DNA of 64,000 nt from Thiomicrorhabdus sp965602805 (GCA_965602805.1 CBFCZK010000002.1:178760-242759), one strand, 5' to 3'; counted from the stretch's first letter, positions 15,939-26,403 are shown. The notes: generated by a model not told the origin, from the sequence alone. Numbers and translations are program-made.

Positions 15939-18692
15939 TTAACTTAATTTACCACAACACTGCTTATATTTTTTACCCGAACCGCAAGGACATGGGTCAT
16001 TACGACCAACCTTCGGTGCCTCACGTTTAAAGGTACCTTCAGCGTCATCCTCTTCATTATCCATAATATCATCAGAAGTTTCTACACTACTTTGATTCAT
16101 GGCATCCGAAATAGTGGCCGCCGCAGGATGAGTCGCATCTAGGTGCTGAGGACGATTTGCAGCATTTTGCTCATCAAATTCCTCAACATCTTTAGCCCCT
16201 TCGATCTGCACTAAAGATAAGACCTTAACCGTTTCAAACATTACTTCCTGCAAGAAGTTAGTGAACATCTCTCTTGATTCACGACGATATTCTTGGAAAG
16301 GGTCTTTTTGTGCATAACCTCGTAAATGAATGCCTTTACGCAGGTAGTCCATTTCAGAAAGGTGTTCACGCCACTGCTTATCAATCGTGCGCAATAAAAC
16401 TTCTTTTTCAAAATGATGACGCGTTTTAGGATCAACCACTGCCATTTTAGATTTATAAACACCTTCTAACTCAGACAGTAACTTGTCGACCAATGTCTCT
16501 TCATAAAGGTCTTTATCGGCATCTAGCCATGACTGGATATCAAACTCAGAACCGAGTTCTTCGTGAATGGCACGTATCAATCCAGGAATATCCCACTGCT
16601 CATCTAAAGAGCCCTTTGGTACATAAGTAGAAACCAATTGCTCAACAATCTGCTCGCGCAAATCATCTAAAACATCAGTGACATCTTCCGATTCCATCAA
16701 TTCGTTACGCTGTGCATAAACAACTTTACGCTGTTCATTAGAAATATCATCAAATTTCAATAGGTTAGCACGCTCATCCTGATGCAAACGCTCTACTTGT
16801 TTTTGAGCACGCTGAATCGATTTACTGACCATGCTGTGTTCAATGGCTTCTTCAGAGCTCATGCCTAGACGTTTCATCATCGATTTGACTTTGTCGGATG
16901 CAAAACGACGCATTAAATCATCATCTAATGACAGATAAAAACGAGTAACACCCTCATCGCCCTGACGACCAGAACGTCCACGCAACTGATTATCGATACG
17001 ACGTGATTCATGACGCTCAGAACCAATCACCATTAAACCGCCATAACTGAGTACAGCATCGTGTCTTGCTTGCCATGCTTTAGTCACATCAACTTTCTGT
17101 TCAGCTGTTAACTCACCTAAAGCTTCCATTTCCATCTCTAGGTTTCCACCTAAAACGATATCAGTACCACGACCCGCCATATTGGTTGCAATGGTTACCG
17201 CACCAGGCTGACCTGCATTGGCAACAATGTGGGCTTCGTTTTCATGATGTTTTGCATTCAAAACACTGTGTTTAATCTCTGCACTGGTTAACAATCTTGA
17301 TAACAACTCTGACATTTCAATCGAAGCTGTTCCCACCAATATAGGTTGCTGGGTCGCGGTAATGGTACGAATATCATTCACAATTGCAGCAAATTTACCT
17401 TCCATATCCAAATAAACTAAATCTGCTAAATCCTCTCTTTGAGGAATCTTATTCGGTGGAATAACCACAACTTCAAGGTTATAAGTTGATAAAAACTCAC
17501 CCGCTTCAGTATCCGCTGTTCCGGTCATACCGGCTAGCTTTTGGTACTGTCTAAAGTAATTCTGGAATGTAATGGAAGCAAACGTTTGGCTTTCTTGCTG
17601 AATCGTTACATCTTCTTTGGCTTCAATCGCCTGATGCAAACCTTCGCTCCAACGACGGCCTGACATTTTACGGCCTGTAAACTCATCGATAATAACGACT
17701 TCATTCTCTTCAACAATATAATCACGATCCTTTTCAAACAAAAGGTTCGCTCTTAAAGCCGCATTAACATGAATCATTAATCCAATATTAACGGCGTCAT
17801 ATAAACTTTCATCCGCATTAAGAATTTCTTCTTCAACCAACAAAGCTTCCACCTTAGCATGACCTTGATCGGTCAGATAAATCTGCTTCGACTTGACATC
17901 AATGGTGAAATCACCGCTTGAATCCTTGGTCTCTTCATCTTCTTCACCTTGCTCAAGATGTTTAATCAGTGGATTAATCTTACGGTAAAGTTCCGCTTTA
18001 TCTTCCGCTGGCCCTGAAATAATCAATGGCGTACGTGCTTCATCAATCAGAATCGAATCCACCTCATCGATAACTGCAAAATGCTGACCACGCATAACCT
18101 TTTCTGCGGAGAAAATCGCCATATTGTCACGTAAGTAATCAAAACCGAACTCATTATTAGTTCCGTAGGTAACGTCCATAGAGTACGCTAACTGCTTCTC
18201 TTGTTGGCTTTGACCACTTAAAATGACACCGGTCGATAATCCTAAAAACTCAAAGATCTGTCCCATCCACTCCGAATCACGTTTCGCCAGGTAGTCATTC
18301 ACGGTAATGACGTGCACACCTTCACCCGTCAATGCATTAAGATAAACCGGCAAGGTCGCAACTAAAGTCTTTCCTTCACCCGTGCGCATCTCAGCAATTC
18401 GACCTTCATGAAGCGCCATTCCACCCATCATCTGCACATCATAATGGCGCATGCCAAATACACGCTTACCGGCTTCACGTACCACAGCAAACGCTTCCGG
18501 TAACAATTCATCTAATGAACCACCAGCTGTAAGCGTCGCTTTAAATTCAGTTGTTTTATGCTGTAAATCTGCGTCGGATAGCTCAGCAAAACTTGCTTCA
18601 AATTCGTTAATTTTTAGGGCTGTTTTACGGTATTGCTTCAGCATACGCTCGTTGCGACTACCAAAGATTTTCTGAAAGATTGTTAAGGCCAT
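15939..18692 (-). CDS. secA: Protein translocase ATPase SecA
   Basis: The motor that pushes preproteins through SecYEG. 917 residues. Walker A is MRTGEGKTLVAT, the second motif is VIDEVDSILIDEARTPLIISG, and the helicase-like motor 2 has GRGTDIVLGGN and QLRGRSGRQGD. The C-terminus ends in the zinc-binding SecB/lipid-contact domain RNDPCPCGSGKKYKQCC. An acidic linker (about 850-890) precedes it. It is divergent from the DUF721/DciA-like gene across 144 bases and close to lpxC, as in many gammaproteobacteria. Confidence 0.97.
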   Translation of the reverse strand: MALTIFQKIFGSRNERMLKQYRKTALKINEFEASFAELSDADLQHKTTEFKATLTAGGSLDELLPEAFAVVREAGKRVFGMRHYDVQMMGGMALHEGRIAEMRTGEGKTLVATLPVYLNALTGEGVHVITVNDYLAKRDSEWMGQIFEFLGLSTGVILSGQSQQEKQLAYSMDVTYGTNNEFGFDYLRDNMAIFSAEKVMRGQHFAVIDEVDSILIDEARTPLIISGPAEDKAELYRKINPLIKHLEQGEEDEETKDSSGDFTIDVKSKQIYLTDQGHAKVEALLVEEEILNADESLYDAVNIGLMIHVNAALRANLLFEKDRDYIVEENEVVIIDEFTGRKMSGRRWSEGLHQAIEAKEDVTIQQESQTFASITFQNYFRQYQKLAGMTGTADTEAGEFLSTYNLEVVVIPPNKIPQREDLADLVYLDMEGKFAAIVNDIRTITATQQPILVGTASIEMSELLSRLLTSAEIKHSVLNAKHHENEAHIVANAGQPGAVTIATNMAGRGTDIVLGGNLEMEMEALGELTAEQKVDVTKAWQARHDAVLSYGGLMVIGSERHESRRIDNQLRGRSGRQGDEGVTRFYLSLDDDLMRRFASDKVKSMMKRLGMSSEEAIEHSMVSKSIQRAQKQVERLHQDERANLLKFDDISNEQRKVVYAQRNELMESEDVTDVLDDLREQIVEQLVSTYVPKGSLDEQWDIPGLIRAIHEELGSEFDIQSWLDADKDLYEETLVDKLLSELEGVYKSKMAVVDPKTRHHFEKEVLLRTIDKQWREHLSEMDYLRKGIHLRGYAQKDPFQEYRRESREMFTNFLQEVMFETVKVLSLVQIEGAKDVEEFDEQNAANRPQHLDATHPAAATISDAMNQSSVETSDDIMDNEEDDAEGTFKREAPKVGRNDPCPCGSGKKYKQCCGKLS

Positions 18693-18836
18693 TAAGAGTA
18701 TTTTCCGGTTAAAAATTTAAACTATCGGTTTGAGTGAGAATCAGGTGATTAACATTCCATTCTCGTCGTCGCACTATCATCGTAATAATGCGGTAAAATA
18801 TGCGAATATTCTAACACAACTCATAGTGACCACATC

Positions 18837-19268
18837 ATGAAACCTCTATTAAAACAAGCGAGTGGTGCCCTAAATAATTTACTGGAAGATGCACAGCTTT
18901 TTCAAGCACTGCTTGACGTTGGACAAGATGGCTTGCCTCGTGATCTAAAACCTCATTTAATAGGGGTAAGTTTTGACCAACAAACCTTGATTTTACAGTT
19001 AGACGAGAGTATTTGGGCAACACAATTACGCTTTTATGAACCTAATTTATTAGGCACCTTCCAGGAACACTTCCCGCACTTGGAATTGAACCGGGTTAAG
19101 GTCAATATTTTGCCTCAACCTAAAGAGGTTCGTAAAGTACGCCAAGTTACCAGTTACCCTTCTGCTGAAGATGCTCAAGAAATGAATAGCATGGGCGATG
19201 CAATCGAGTCAGAAGGTTTAAGTAACGCCCTCAAAAAGCTCAGTCTACGGGCACAAAAAAACCCCTAA
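18837..19268 (+). CDS. DUF721 / DciA-like protein
   Basis: A 143-residue protein of the DUF721 family, whose characterised members (DciA) help load the replicative helicase DnaB. The visible core is LIGVSFDQQTLILQLDESIWATQLRFYEPNLLGTF (roughly 40-75), the conserved beta-strand-W-helix segment; a low-complexity tail follows residue 110. Location beside secA and lpxC is typical for gammaproteobacterial members. It points opposite to both. A terminator hairpin overlaps its last codons. Helicase loading in this organism is inference. Confidence 0.7.
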   Translation: MKPLLKQASGALNNLLEDAQLFQALLDVGQDGLPRDLKPHLIGVSFDQQTLILQLDESIWATQLRFYEPNLLGTFQEHFPHLELNRVKVNILPQPKEVRKVRQVTSYPSAEDAQEMNSMGDAIESEGLSNALKKLSLRAQKNP

Positions 19269-19280
19269 AAAGGGGCTTTC
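19253..19280 (-). terminator. Terminator after lpxC
   Basis: GCCCCT-TTTT-AGGGG followed by seven T on the minus strand; the stem also lies at the very end of the DciA-like gene (19262-19275). Confidence 0.75.
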
Positions 19281-19310
19281 AATCTGTTCGAGTGCAACTC
19301 ATCGTAATCA

Positions 19311-20279
19311 TTACAATAAAACTTTACTGCTGCCATATTTTACAGGCTGTGCACCATCGGCCTTAAAGGTCACTAACTCAAAAGCATCGGGCTGTGCTTG
19401 CAGCGCTCTCAACAACTGATTATTCAAAGCATGACCAGACTTATGCGCGGTAAATTCTCCGACAATAGGGTGACCCAACATATACAAATCGCCAACGGCA
19501 TCTAAAATCTTGTGACGAACAAATTCATCTTTGTCACGTAAGCCTTCCACATTCATCACACCTTCATCATCCAGACCAATGGCATTTTTTAAGCTCGCGC
19601 CTAAACCTAAGTTTTTAGCGCGTAGCATCTCCATGTCTTTCATAAAACCAAAGGTACGCGCACGACTGACTTCTTTAAAATAGGAGGTTGAAGAAAACTC
19701 TAAAGTCATCTTCTCCGCCGTGGATTGAAATGCTGGATGCTCAAAAGCGATTGAAAAGTTTAGTCGATAACCTTCATAAGGTAAGAATTCAGCAAACCCA
19801 CCCTTGTCATTCTCAACTCGAATCGGCTTCAAAATTCGCACAAAGGCTTTTGGCTCATCTTGAATTTTAAGGCCAGCAGACTGCAATAGAAAAATAAAGT
19901 GTGAAGAGCTCCCATCCATAATCGGAACTTCATCAGAAGTAATATCAATATACAGATTATCAATGCCAACACCGGCAATCGCTGACATCAAATGCTCAAT
20001 AGTTGCGATCTTAACCTTCTCACCATTTTGCTCACTGACAATAGTGGTGCACAACATGGTTTCGCCAACAATCTCTGGAGATACTTTGAACTCAACGGCA
20101 GGCTGAAGATCGACACGTCGAAACACAATCCCTGTATTCACTGGCGCAGGACGTAAAGTCATGACGGACTCATGGCCAGTGTGCAGGCCAATGCCCTTGG
20201 CTTTAATTTGATTTGCAACAGTTCTTTGATTCAATGGAGGCTCGTCTTTTCTTAACACCCTAAAGAAAGGGTTTATCAC
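19311..20279 (-). CDS. lpxC: UDP-3-O-acyl-N-acetylglucosamine deacetylase
   Basis: Zinc amidase committing lipid A synthesis. Zinc ligands are visible in TIEHLMSA (His), HKILDAVGDLYMLGHP (His, Asp), and DEVPIMDGSS is also conserved. The GTG start gives 322 residues with about 16 extra before the usual NQRTVANQIKAKGIGLHTG; an in-frame TTG at 20234 would give 307, closer to the family norm of about 305, but neither start has a good ribosome binding site. Unusually, ftsZ is not upstream: ftsA comes next after a 125-base gap. Confidence 0.95.
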   Translation of the reverse strand: MINPFFRVLRKDEPPLNQRTVANQIKAKGIGLHTGHESVMTLRPAPVNTGIVFRRVDLQPAVEFKVSPEIVGETMLCTTIVSEQNGEKVKIATIEHLMSAIAGVGIDNLYIDITSDEVPIMDGSSSHFIFLLQSAGLKIQDEPKAFVRILKPIRVENDKGGFAEFLPYEGYRLNFSIAFEHPAFQSTAEKMTLEFSSTSYFKEVSRARTFGFMKDMEMLRAKNLGLGASLKNAIGLDDEGVMNVEGLRDKDEFVRHKILDAVGDLYMLGHPIVGEFTAHKSGHALNNQLLRALQAQPDAFELVTFKADGAQPVKYGSSKVLL

Positions 20280-20404
20280 TAAAATTCAGGTCGAGTATTT
20301 TATCACAGCTTTAAGCTAGACTCTGTCCGAGTAACATAAATACGGTTACTTAATGCTGTCATAACGTACTAAGACGTACTATTATTCAATCAAAGGATAC
20401 ATAA

Positions 20405-21652
20405 CTAGAAGCTGGACTTAAACCAAGCTTTCATTCTAGCGAAAACTTGACCTACATCGACTGATTCACGTTTTTGTGGAACGGAAAGAGCAACATCTCC
20501 AATATGCTCTTTAGCGTACATCAATAAACCCACTGTCGTTGCAAAAGAGGGGCTATTCACCTCATCCGTCAATCCCTTAATGCCATGTGGATAACCCAAA
20601 CGTACAGGCATGTGAAAAACTTCTTCAGCCAATTCCACTGCGCCTTCGACCAAAGAACTACCGCCTGTTAATACAATACCTGCGGCTAAAATATCTTCAA
20701 AACCTGCACTGCGTAACTCTGCTTGAATCAACTGAAACAACTCTTCATATCTTGGTTCAACCACTTCCACCAATGTGCGGCGAGACAAGCAACGTGCCGG
20801 ACGATCACCCACGCTAGGGACTTCAATCTCTTCATCTTTACTGATCAACTGTGGCAAGGCACAGGCATATTTCTTTTTAATCTCTTCAGCCGCTTGAGTT
20901 GGCGTTCTTAAAGCGACGGCAATATCGTTCGTCACTTGATCTCCGGCAACGGAGATAACGGCGGTGTGGCTTATTGAGCCATTATGAAAAACAGCGATAT
21001 CCGAGGTTCCACCACCAATATCAACCAAGCACACGCCAAGCTCTTTCTCATCTTCAGACAAGACCGCTTCACTGGAAGCAAGTTGCTCTAAAATAATATC
21101 TGCAACCACTAATCCACAACGCTCAACGCACTTGATAATATTTTGTGCGGCGCTTACCGATCCAGTAACCATATGAACTTTGGCTTCTAAACGCACCCCA
21201 GACATACCAATCGGCTCGCGAATACCGCCTTGGCTGTCAATAATATATTCTTGTGACAAAATATGTAAAATGCGCTCACCACCAGGAATAGCAATGGTTT
21301 GCGCCGCATCCATAACGCGTTCAATGTCCTCAGGCTGAACATCTTGATTGCGAATCGCAACCATGCCATTGGAGTTAAAGCTTTTAATATGACTACCCGC
21401 AATACCAACATAAACGGACTCAACCGTATAACCAGACATTCTTTCAGCCTCGTCAATCGCGTGTTGAATGGATTCAACCGTCGCATCAATATTGACGACC
21501 ACGCCTTTCTTTAATCCACGAGAAGGATGTGTGCCCATCCCAACTACTTCAATCTCACCATCTGAGTTTATTTTCCCAATAATCGCAGCAATTTTTGAGG
21601 TTCCGATATCTAACCCGACTACTGTGTTTGAAGCTTGTTGTTTACGCGCCAT
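20405..21652 (-). CDS. ftsA: Cell-division actin homologue FtsA
   Basis: Actin-like ATPase that anchors FtsZ to the membrane and recruits later divisome proteins. About 415 residues from ATG 21652, which places VGLDIGTSK at the usual distance; an upstream ATG (21673) adds seven residues but has no ribosome binding site. Phosphate-binding loops VGLDIGTSKIAAIIGK and LVDIGGGTSDIAVF, the adenosine motif LTGGSSLVEG and a C-terminal amphipathic segment (FARMKAWFKSSF, membrane anchor) are present. It lies between ftsQ and lpxC; its normal downstream partner ftsZ is about 32 kb away at 53098-54333. Confidence 0.95.
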   Translation of the reverse strand: MARKQQASNTVVGLDIGTSKIAAIIGKINSDGEIEVVGMGTHPSRGLKKGVVVNIDATVESIQHAIDEAERMSGYTVESVYVGIAGSHIKSFNSNGMVAIRNQDVQPEDIERVMDAAQTIAIPGGERILHILSQEYIIDSQGGIREPIGMSGVRLEAKVHMVTGSVSAAQNIIKCVERCGLVVADIILEQLASSEAVLSEDEKELGVCLVDIGGGTSDIAVFHNGSISHTAVISVAGDQVTNDIAVALRTPTQAAEEIKKKYACALPQLISKDEEIEVPSVGDRPARCLSRRTLVEVVEPRYEELFQLIQAELRSAGFEDILAAGIVLTGGSSLVEGAVELAEEVFHMPVRLGYPHGIKGLTDEVNSPSFATTVGLLMYAKEHIGDVALSVPQKRESVDVGQVFARMKAWFKSSF

Positions 21653-21750
21653 ACTCTGCTTTACCTTTTTCATATTTCTACGCTGCCCACGGGGACGACA
21701 CCTGGGACAAATTACCTGTTTTTATTGTGAAAAGCCACTCTAGCGACATC

Positions 21751-22443
21751 TTAGAGTTCCCCTACAATAAAACCATTACTATAGCGTAAATCATACACCT
21801 GTGGTGACTTTCTCAACGCCTTTGAGAGCTTAGGATAAGCCCGTACAAATTGATCCAACCTTATATCGTCATCAGTCATATCCAGAATGATTTTTGAACC
21901 ATTCAACAGACGAATCTGCCAGATGCCATCTAACTGTAGGCTTAATGCCGCAATCGTGAACTCAATCGACTTCAAAGCGGTTTGAAACGTTGTCAGCCTT
22001 ACCAGTATCTTTGCAGAGTCCGCCAGCTGTCCATCTAATACCACTAGGTTATTAAAGCCGGCTAAATCTTTCGGATAAAATACGACACCGGCTTGATTCA
22101 CCAGGCCTGCTTGTTGCCAACGGGCAACTGGCTTTTGCTCTTGAATACTGACGTACAACTGATCTGGCCAGCTGCGTTTTACTAAAGCGCTGCTCGCCCA
22201 ATCCAATCGAGTCAATTCGGACTGGATGGTTTCGAGCTCCACTTCCCAAAAAGAACGACCTAAATAGTGTTGCATAACAGCATCTATCTCAGCAGGTTTC
22301 ACATGCTGAATCTCGGAAACCAACTCATACTGCTGAATTGGCCGAAACAGAGGTGAATCTTCCTGAATCAAAAACCAAGTAGCAGTCATTAACACTCCTA
22401 AAGTAGAAAGTAATACTGCACTGCGGACCACTCGCTGCATCAT
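21751..22443 (-). CDS. ftsQ: Cell-division protein FtsQ
   Basis: Bitopic divisome protein bridging early and late components through FtsL and FtsB. 230 residues: short cytoplasmic start, one transmembrane helix (about 8-27), then a POTRA domain (about 40-110, with AEIDAVMQHYLGRSFWEVELETI and SWPDQLYVSIQEQKPVARW) and a beta domain. The start ATG overlaps the ddl stop as ATGA. An imperfect palindrome (CCAGGCCTGC, 22101-22110) lies within it. Confidence 0.9.
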   Translation of the reverse strand: MMQRVVRSAVLLSTLGVLMTATWFLIQEDSPLFRPIQQYELVSEIQHVKPAEIDAVMQHYLGRSFWEVELETIQSELTRLDWASSALVKRSWPDQLYVSIQEQKPVARWQQAGLVNQAGVVFYPKDLAGFNNLVVLDGQLADSAKILVRLTTFQTALKSIEFTIAALSLQLDGIWQIRLLNGSKIILDMTDDDIRLDQFVRAYPKLSKALRKSPQVYDLRYSNGFIVGEL

Positions 22444-23345
22444 TTTGTAGTCTGTAAAATTTCAACAACAAGATTTTCAAATGAAAGCCCCGCCGCTTTA
22501 GCCGCCATAGGCACTAAACTGTGACCTGTCATCCCGGGCACTGTATTCAACTCAATTAACCAAGGTTGATTCTGTTCATCTAACATTAAATCAACACGCC
22601 CCCAGCCTTTGGTACCAATGACATTAAAAGCCTGCAAGACCAAAGCTTGAATTTTTTGTTGGGTGTTATTATCTAAATCACACGGACAAATATACTGAGT
22701 GTCATTGGATTGATACTTTGCATCAAAATCATAAAAATCATGTGTGGTTTTTAATTCTATTAAAGGTAACGCTTCATTATTGAGCACTGCCACGGTATAT
22801 TCACGACCGGTAATCCACTGCTCAATCAAAACTTCAGAATCATACTGTTGCGCGAAAGCAACTGCATCTACCAACTCCACTTTATTGGTGACCTTACGCA
22901 TACCAAGACTAGAGCCTTCATGTGAAGGTTTAACGATGACGGGGAATGGGATAGAAAAAGAATCAATCTCTAAAGGCAACGAATCAGAGACCCAAATAAA
23001 CTTCGGTGTCGGTAAGCCAGCGCCTAACCACATCCATTTGGTGCGTAGCTTATCCATCGCGACGGCCGAGGCGGCCATTCCGCTACCGGTATAAGGCACG
23101 CCTAAATCTTCAAGGATTGCTTGCACCACGCCATCCTCACCCCAACGACCATGTAGTGCGATAAAAGCGCGGTCATAGTGCTTGGCAATGGCTTGAATAT
23201 CTTCGAGAGAAGTGACATCAAGTGCGCTTGCATCGATGCCTTGCGCCTGCAGCGCTTTAGTGACAGCCTGCCCACTTCTTAAAGACACTTCTCGTTCAGC
23301 GGCTTTACCGCCCATGAGCACTGCAACCTTCCCCCAATTCATCAC
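22440..23345 (-). CDS. ddl: D-alanine--D-alanine ligase
   Basis: ATP-grasp enzyme that makes the D-Ala-D-Ala dipeptide of peptidoglycan. 301 residues. VAVLMGGKAAEREVSLRSG at the N-terminus, VKPSHEGSSLGMRKV (ATP-grasp loop), and GWGRVDLMLDEQNQPWLIELNTVPGMTGHSLVP with Mg ligands are clear. It sits between murC (86-base gap) and ftsQ (ATGA overlap), the ddlB position of the dcw cluster. No murB is found between murC and ddl. Confidence 0.95.
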   Translation of the reverse strand: MMNWGKVAVLMGGKAAEREVSLRSGQAVTKALQAQGIDASALDVTSLEDIQAIAKHYDRAFIALHGRWGEDGVVQAILEDLGVPYTGSGMAASAVAMDKLRTKWMWLGAGLPTPKFIWVSDSLPLEIDSFSIPFPVIVKPSHEGSSLGMRKVTNKVELVDAVAFAQQYDSEVLIEQWITGREYTVAVLNNEALPLIELKTTHDFYDFDAKYQSNDTQYICPCDLDNNTQQKIQALVLQAFNVIGTKGWGRVDLMLDEQNQPWLIELNTVPGMTGHSLVPMAAKAAGLSFENLVVEILQTTK

Positions 23346-23431
23346 GCTAACTTCCTTTTAATCTTTTACACGGGTCTACATAAATTATTTTTTGACGGCT
23401 TTTGCGACTTATGCCGTTTACTCGGTAAAGC

Positions 23432-24826
23432 TTACTCTGCAAATGTATTCAACTGCCACTGCTTAGCAACTTGGCCAACATCTCCAGCCCCCATCACCAA
23501 CACTACATCACCATCCAGCAATATATCCTGACTAATGGCTTCAAGCTGTTCGAAATTTTCAGAGTAAATCCCCTGCGCGCCACGCAAACGCATCGCTTGC
23601 AAAAGGGCTTTAGAGTCAAACATCGGCAAATGCGTTTCGCCAGCTGAATACACTTCAGTTAATACCACAAGATCCGGTTCTAACAAGGCTTGAACGAATT
23701 CATCAAACAGATCGCGCGTACGTGAATAACGGTGCGGTTGAAATACCAATACCAAACGTTGACCTGGAAAAGCCGCTTTTGCGGTTTCAATGGTGGCTGT
23801 CAATTCCGTTGGGTGATGACCATAATCATCCACCAAAGTCACCTTTTTCTGACCAATTAAGCGATTTGGATAGACTTCAAAACGGCGTCCTACGCCACCA
23901 AACTCTAATAAAGCTTGTTGAATGGCTGCTACGGAGACATCCAACTTCAAAGCCACCGAAATCGCCGCTAAGGCATTAAGAACATTGTGCCGACCGGGTG
24001 TATTGAGAACCACATCAAAACTTTGCTCACGTCTAATCAACACTTGAAACTGCATCGTCAAGCCCGTGGCCTGGACATTAATCGCCCGGACATCAGCTTG
24101 CTCTGAAAAACCATAGGTTTGAACTTTACGGCTTAACTTAGGCAACATCGTCTGAATATTTGCATCATCAATACAGACAATCGCCAGACCATAAAATGGT
24201 AAGCGATGAATGAATTCGATAAAGGTGTTCTCTAAATTCTGATAATCACCTTGGTAGGTATCCATGTGATCTTCATCAACATTGGTAATGACCGACATCA
24301 TTGGCGAAAGGTGCAAAAAGGACGCATCAGACTCATCGGCTTCAGCGACTAAATAACGACTCGAGCCCAAGCGCGCATTCGAACCGGTTTGATTGAGCTT
24401 TCCACCAATCACATAGGTAGGATCGATGCCGCCTTGGGTTAAAATTGCTGCGGTTAAACTGGTCGTAGTGGTTTTACCATGCGTACCGGCAATGGCAATT
24501 CCAAAACGCATTCGCATCAACTCAGCCAACATTTCTGCTCGCGGAATCACTGGAACACGCGCTTCACGAGCCCAATCAACTTCTAGGTTACCGGCCGCTA
24601 TCGCGGTAGAGACCACCACCACATCGGTATTTTTAACATGATTGGCATCATGGCCTAATTGAATTAAAGCGCCTAAAGATTCCAATCTTGCGACGGTCGG
24701 ATTGTGTTTTAAATCAGAGCCACTCACCGTGTACCCGAGATTCAAACACACCTCGGCAATCCCCGCCATACCAACACCACCAATCCCAACAAAATGTATC
24801 TGCTTTACCTGATCTTTCACTCTCAA
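23432..24826 (-). CDS. murC: UDP-N-acetylmuramate--L-alanine ligase
   Basis: Adds L-Ala to UDP-MurNAc in the cytoplasm, the first Mur ligase step. 464 residues. The N-terminal Rossmann segment IHFVGIGGVGMAGIAEV, ATP loop GTHGKTTTTSL, VTNVDEDHMDTYQGD and DDYGHHPTEL are diagnostic for MurC. It begins the distal dcw block: upstream (minus-strand sense) is the suf operon terminator rather than murG, so it needs its own promoter within 24827-25054. Confidence 0.96.
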   Translation of the reverse strand: MRVKDQVKQIHFVGIGGVGMAGIAEVCLNLGYTVSGSDLKHNPTVARLESLGALIQLGHDANHVKNTDVVVVSTAIAAGNLEVDWAREARVPVIPRAEMLAELMRMRFGIAIAGTHGKTTTTSLTAAILTQGGIDPTYVIGGKLNQTGSNARLGSSRYLVAEADESDASFLHLSPMMSVITNVDEDHMDTYQGDYQNLENTFIEFIHRLPFYGLAIVCIDDANIQTMLPKLSRKVQTYGFSEQADVRAINVQATGLTMQFQVLIRREQSFDVVLNTPGRHNVLNALAAISVALKLDVSVAAIQQALLEFGGVGRRFEVYPNRLIGQKKVTLVDDYGHHPTELTATIETAKAAFPGQRLVLVFQPHRYSRTRDLFDEFVQALLEPDLVVLTEVYSAGETHLPMFDSKALLQAMRLRGAQGIYSENFEQLEAISQDILLDGDVVLVMGAGDVGQVAKQWQLNTFAE

Positions 24827-25134
24827 ACCTTTGCATAATGCTTCAAGTCACACCGCAACAAAGGAGATTGACCTGAATATTTACTAATGTCCCATATAAT
24901 ACCTTGCTTTATTATATTGAGCTTAGATTTATTACCCTAAATTCGTTAATTTAATCCCTATAAAATCTCGATATAACCCAATATTTGGCATACTTCTCAC
25001 TACACCGTTAACAAGTCCACACCTTAGTTTCGTGAAGTTTTTTTGGGGGCAAAAAAAAACCGACCAGGCCTGGTCGGTTTTTATTCCGTGAATAAAGAGC
25101 ATCTTTAAACAATCAATTTAGGCGAAAATAGGCC
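24827..25134. other. Gap between suf operon and murC
   Basis: This holds the palindromic terminator at 25055-25082 and about 220 AT-rich bases that must contain the murC promoter; I could not assign a convincing -35/-10 pair. This is the left border of the segment that splits the dcw cluster. Confidence 0.6.
25055..25082. terminator. Palindromic terminator after sufS (palindrome copy 6)
   Basis: A perfect 28-bp palindrome with half-site AAAAACCGACCAGG, containing the CCAGGCCTGG core at 25064-25073 and flanked by A and T runs. It works as a bidirectional terminator in form. It lies 53 bases after the sufS stop, showing the dispersed palindrome recruited as a terminator. Confidence 0.85.
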
Positions 25135-26403
25135 TTATAACAACATTTCTTTGGCTTCTTCAATCGAAACGACTAAACGGTCGATATCATCGGTATTGTT
25201 ATAGACACCTAATGAAGCACGTACCGTCGCAGGTACATTGTAATGCTGCATCACTGGCATCGCACAATGATGACTGGCTCTGACTGCAACACCATCTTGA
25301 TCCATCAGGGTCGCCATATCATGCGGGTGAATGCCATCAATGATAAAAGAGAGGACGCCGCCTTTATGTTGCGCTTCGCCAATCACTCTCAAACCTTCAA
25401 TTTGCTTAAGCTTATCGGTTGCATAAGCCAATAGTTCAGCTTCATATTTCGCGATATTATCTAAACCAATCGATTGCAAAAACTTAATGGCGGCGGCTAG
25501 ACCAATCGCACCTGATATATGTGGCGTTCCAGCTTCAAACTTATAAGGCAGAACGTTATATTCGGTTTTCTCAAAGGTCACTGAATAAATCATATCACCG
25601 CCCCCTTGATAAGGCGGCATAGCTTCTAATAGGGCTTCTTTCGCGTACAGCACACCAATCCCGGTCGGACCATACATCTTATGAGCCGACATGGCATAAA
25701 AATCACAATCAATATCTTGGACATCAACACTCATATGCGGAGTCGCTTGCGCCCCATCGACTAAGACTTTCGCTCCCACAGAGCGGGCGATTTCGGTCAT
25801 CTCTTTAACGGGGTTGATTGAGCCTAATGCATTCGACATATGGGTAATGGCTAACAACTTGGTTTTTTCTGAAACCATGCCTTTTAAAGCATTCAGGCAA
25901 ATTTCGCCCGCTTGGTTGATTTTCAAGACACGTAAACGAATCCCAAGCTCATCTCTCAATAACTGCCAAGGTACGATGTTCGAGTGATGTTCCATCTCAG
26001 TTACGATGATTTCATCATCTTCCTGCATATTACTACGCGCCCAACTATAGGCAACCAGATTAATCGCTTCAGTCGTACCACGGACAAAGACGATTTCTCG
26101 AGTCGACTTGGCATTCAAAAATTGGCGAACAGTCTCTCTTGAGCCTTCATACAACTCGGTGGCGCGTTCACTTAAACCATAGACACCACGGTGGACATTG
26201 GCATTTTGCTCTCGATAGTAAGTATCCAGCGCTTCAATCACTGCTAAAGGCTTTTGAGAGGTCGCACCGCTGTCTAAATAGACCAAAGGCTGGCCATTTT
26301 CAGTCTGTTGTAAAATTGGGAATTGCGCGCGAATCTGTGCAAAATCAGGTACATTTAATCCATCATTTAGCGCTTCAACCACTTTCAAATTAACCAGGGA
26401 CAT
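25135..26403 (-). CDS. sufS: Cysteine desulfurase SufS
   Basis: PLP enzyme that takes sulfur from cysteine as a persulfide for Fe-S cluster assembly. 422 residues. The N-terminal part has PLVYLDSGATSQKP, PLP-binding Lys in YAMSAHKMYGPTGIG, and the persulfide Cys in RASHHCAMP, followed by VRASLGVYN; this is the group II (SufS) pattern. It is last in sufBCDS; start and sufD stop overlap by one base. No sufE or sufU acceptor is visible in the window. Confidence 0.95.
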   Translation of the reverse strand: MSLVNLKVVEALNDGLNVPDFAQIRAQFPILQQTENGQPLVYLDSGATSQKPLAVIEALDTYYREQNANVHRGVYGLSERATELYEGSRETVRQFLNAKSTREIVFVRGTTEAINLVAYSWARSNMQEDDEIIVTEMEHHSNIVPWQLLRDELGIRLRVLKINQAGEICLNALKGMVSEKTKLLAITHMSNALGSINPVKEMTEIARSVGAKVLVDGAQATPHMSVDVQDIDCDFYAMSAHKMYGPTGIGVLYAKEALLEAMPPYQGGGDMIYSVTFEKTEYNVLPYKFEAGTPHISGAIGLAAAIKFLQSIGLDNIAKYEAELLAYATDKLKQIEGLRVIGEAQHKGGVLSFIIDGIHPHDMATLMDQDGVAVRASHHCAMPVMQHYNVPATVRASLGVYNNTDDIDRLVVSIEEAKEMLL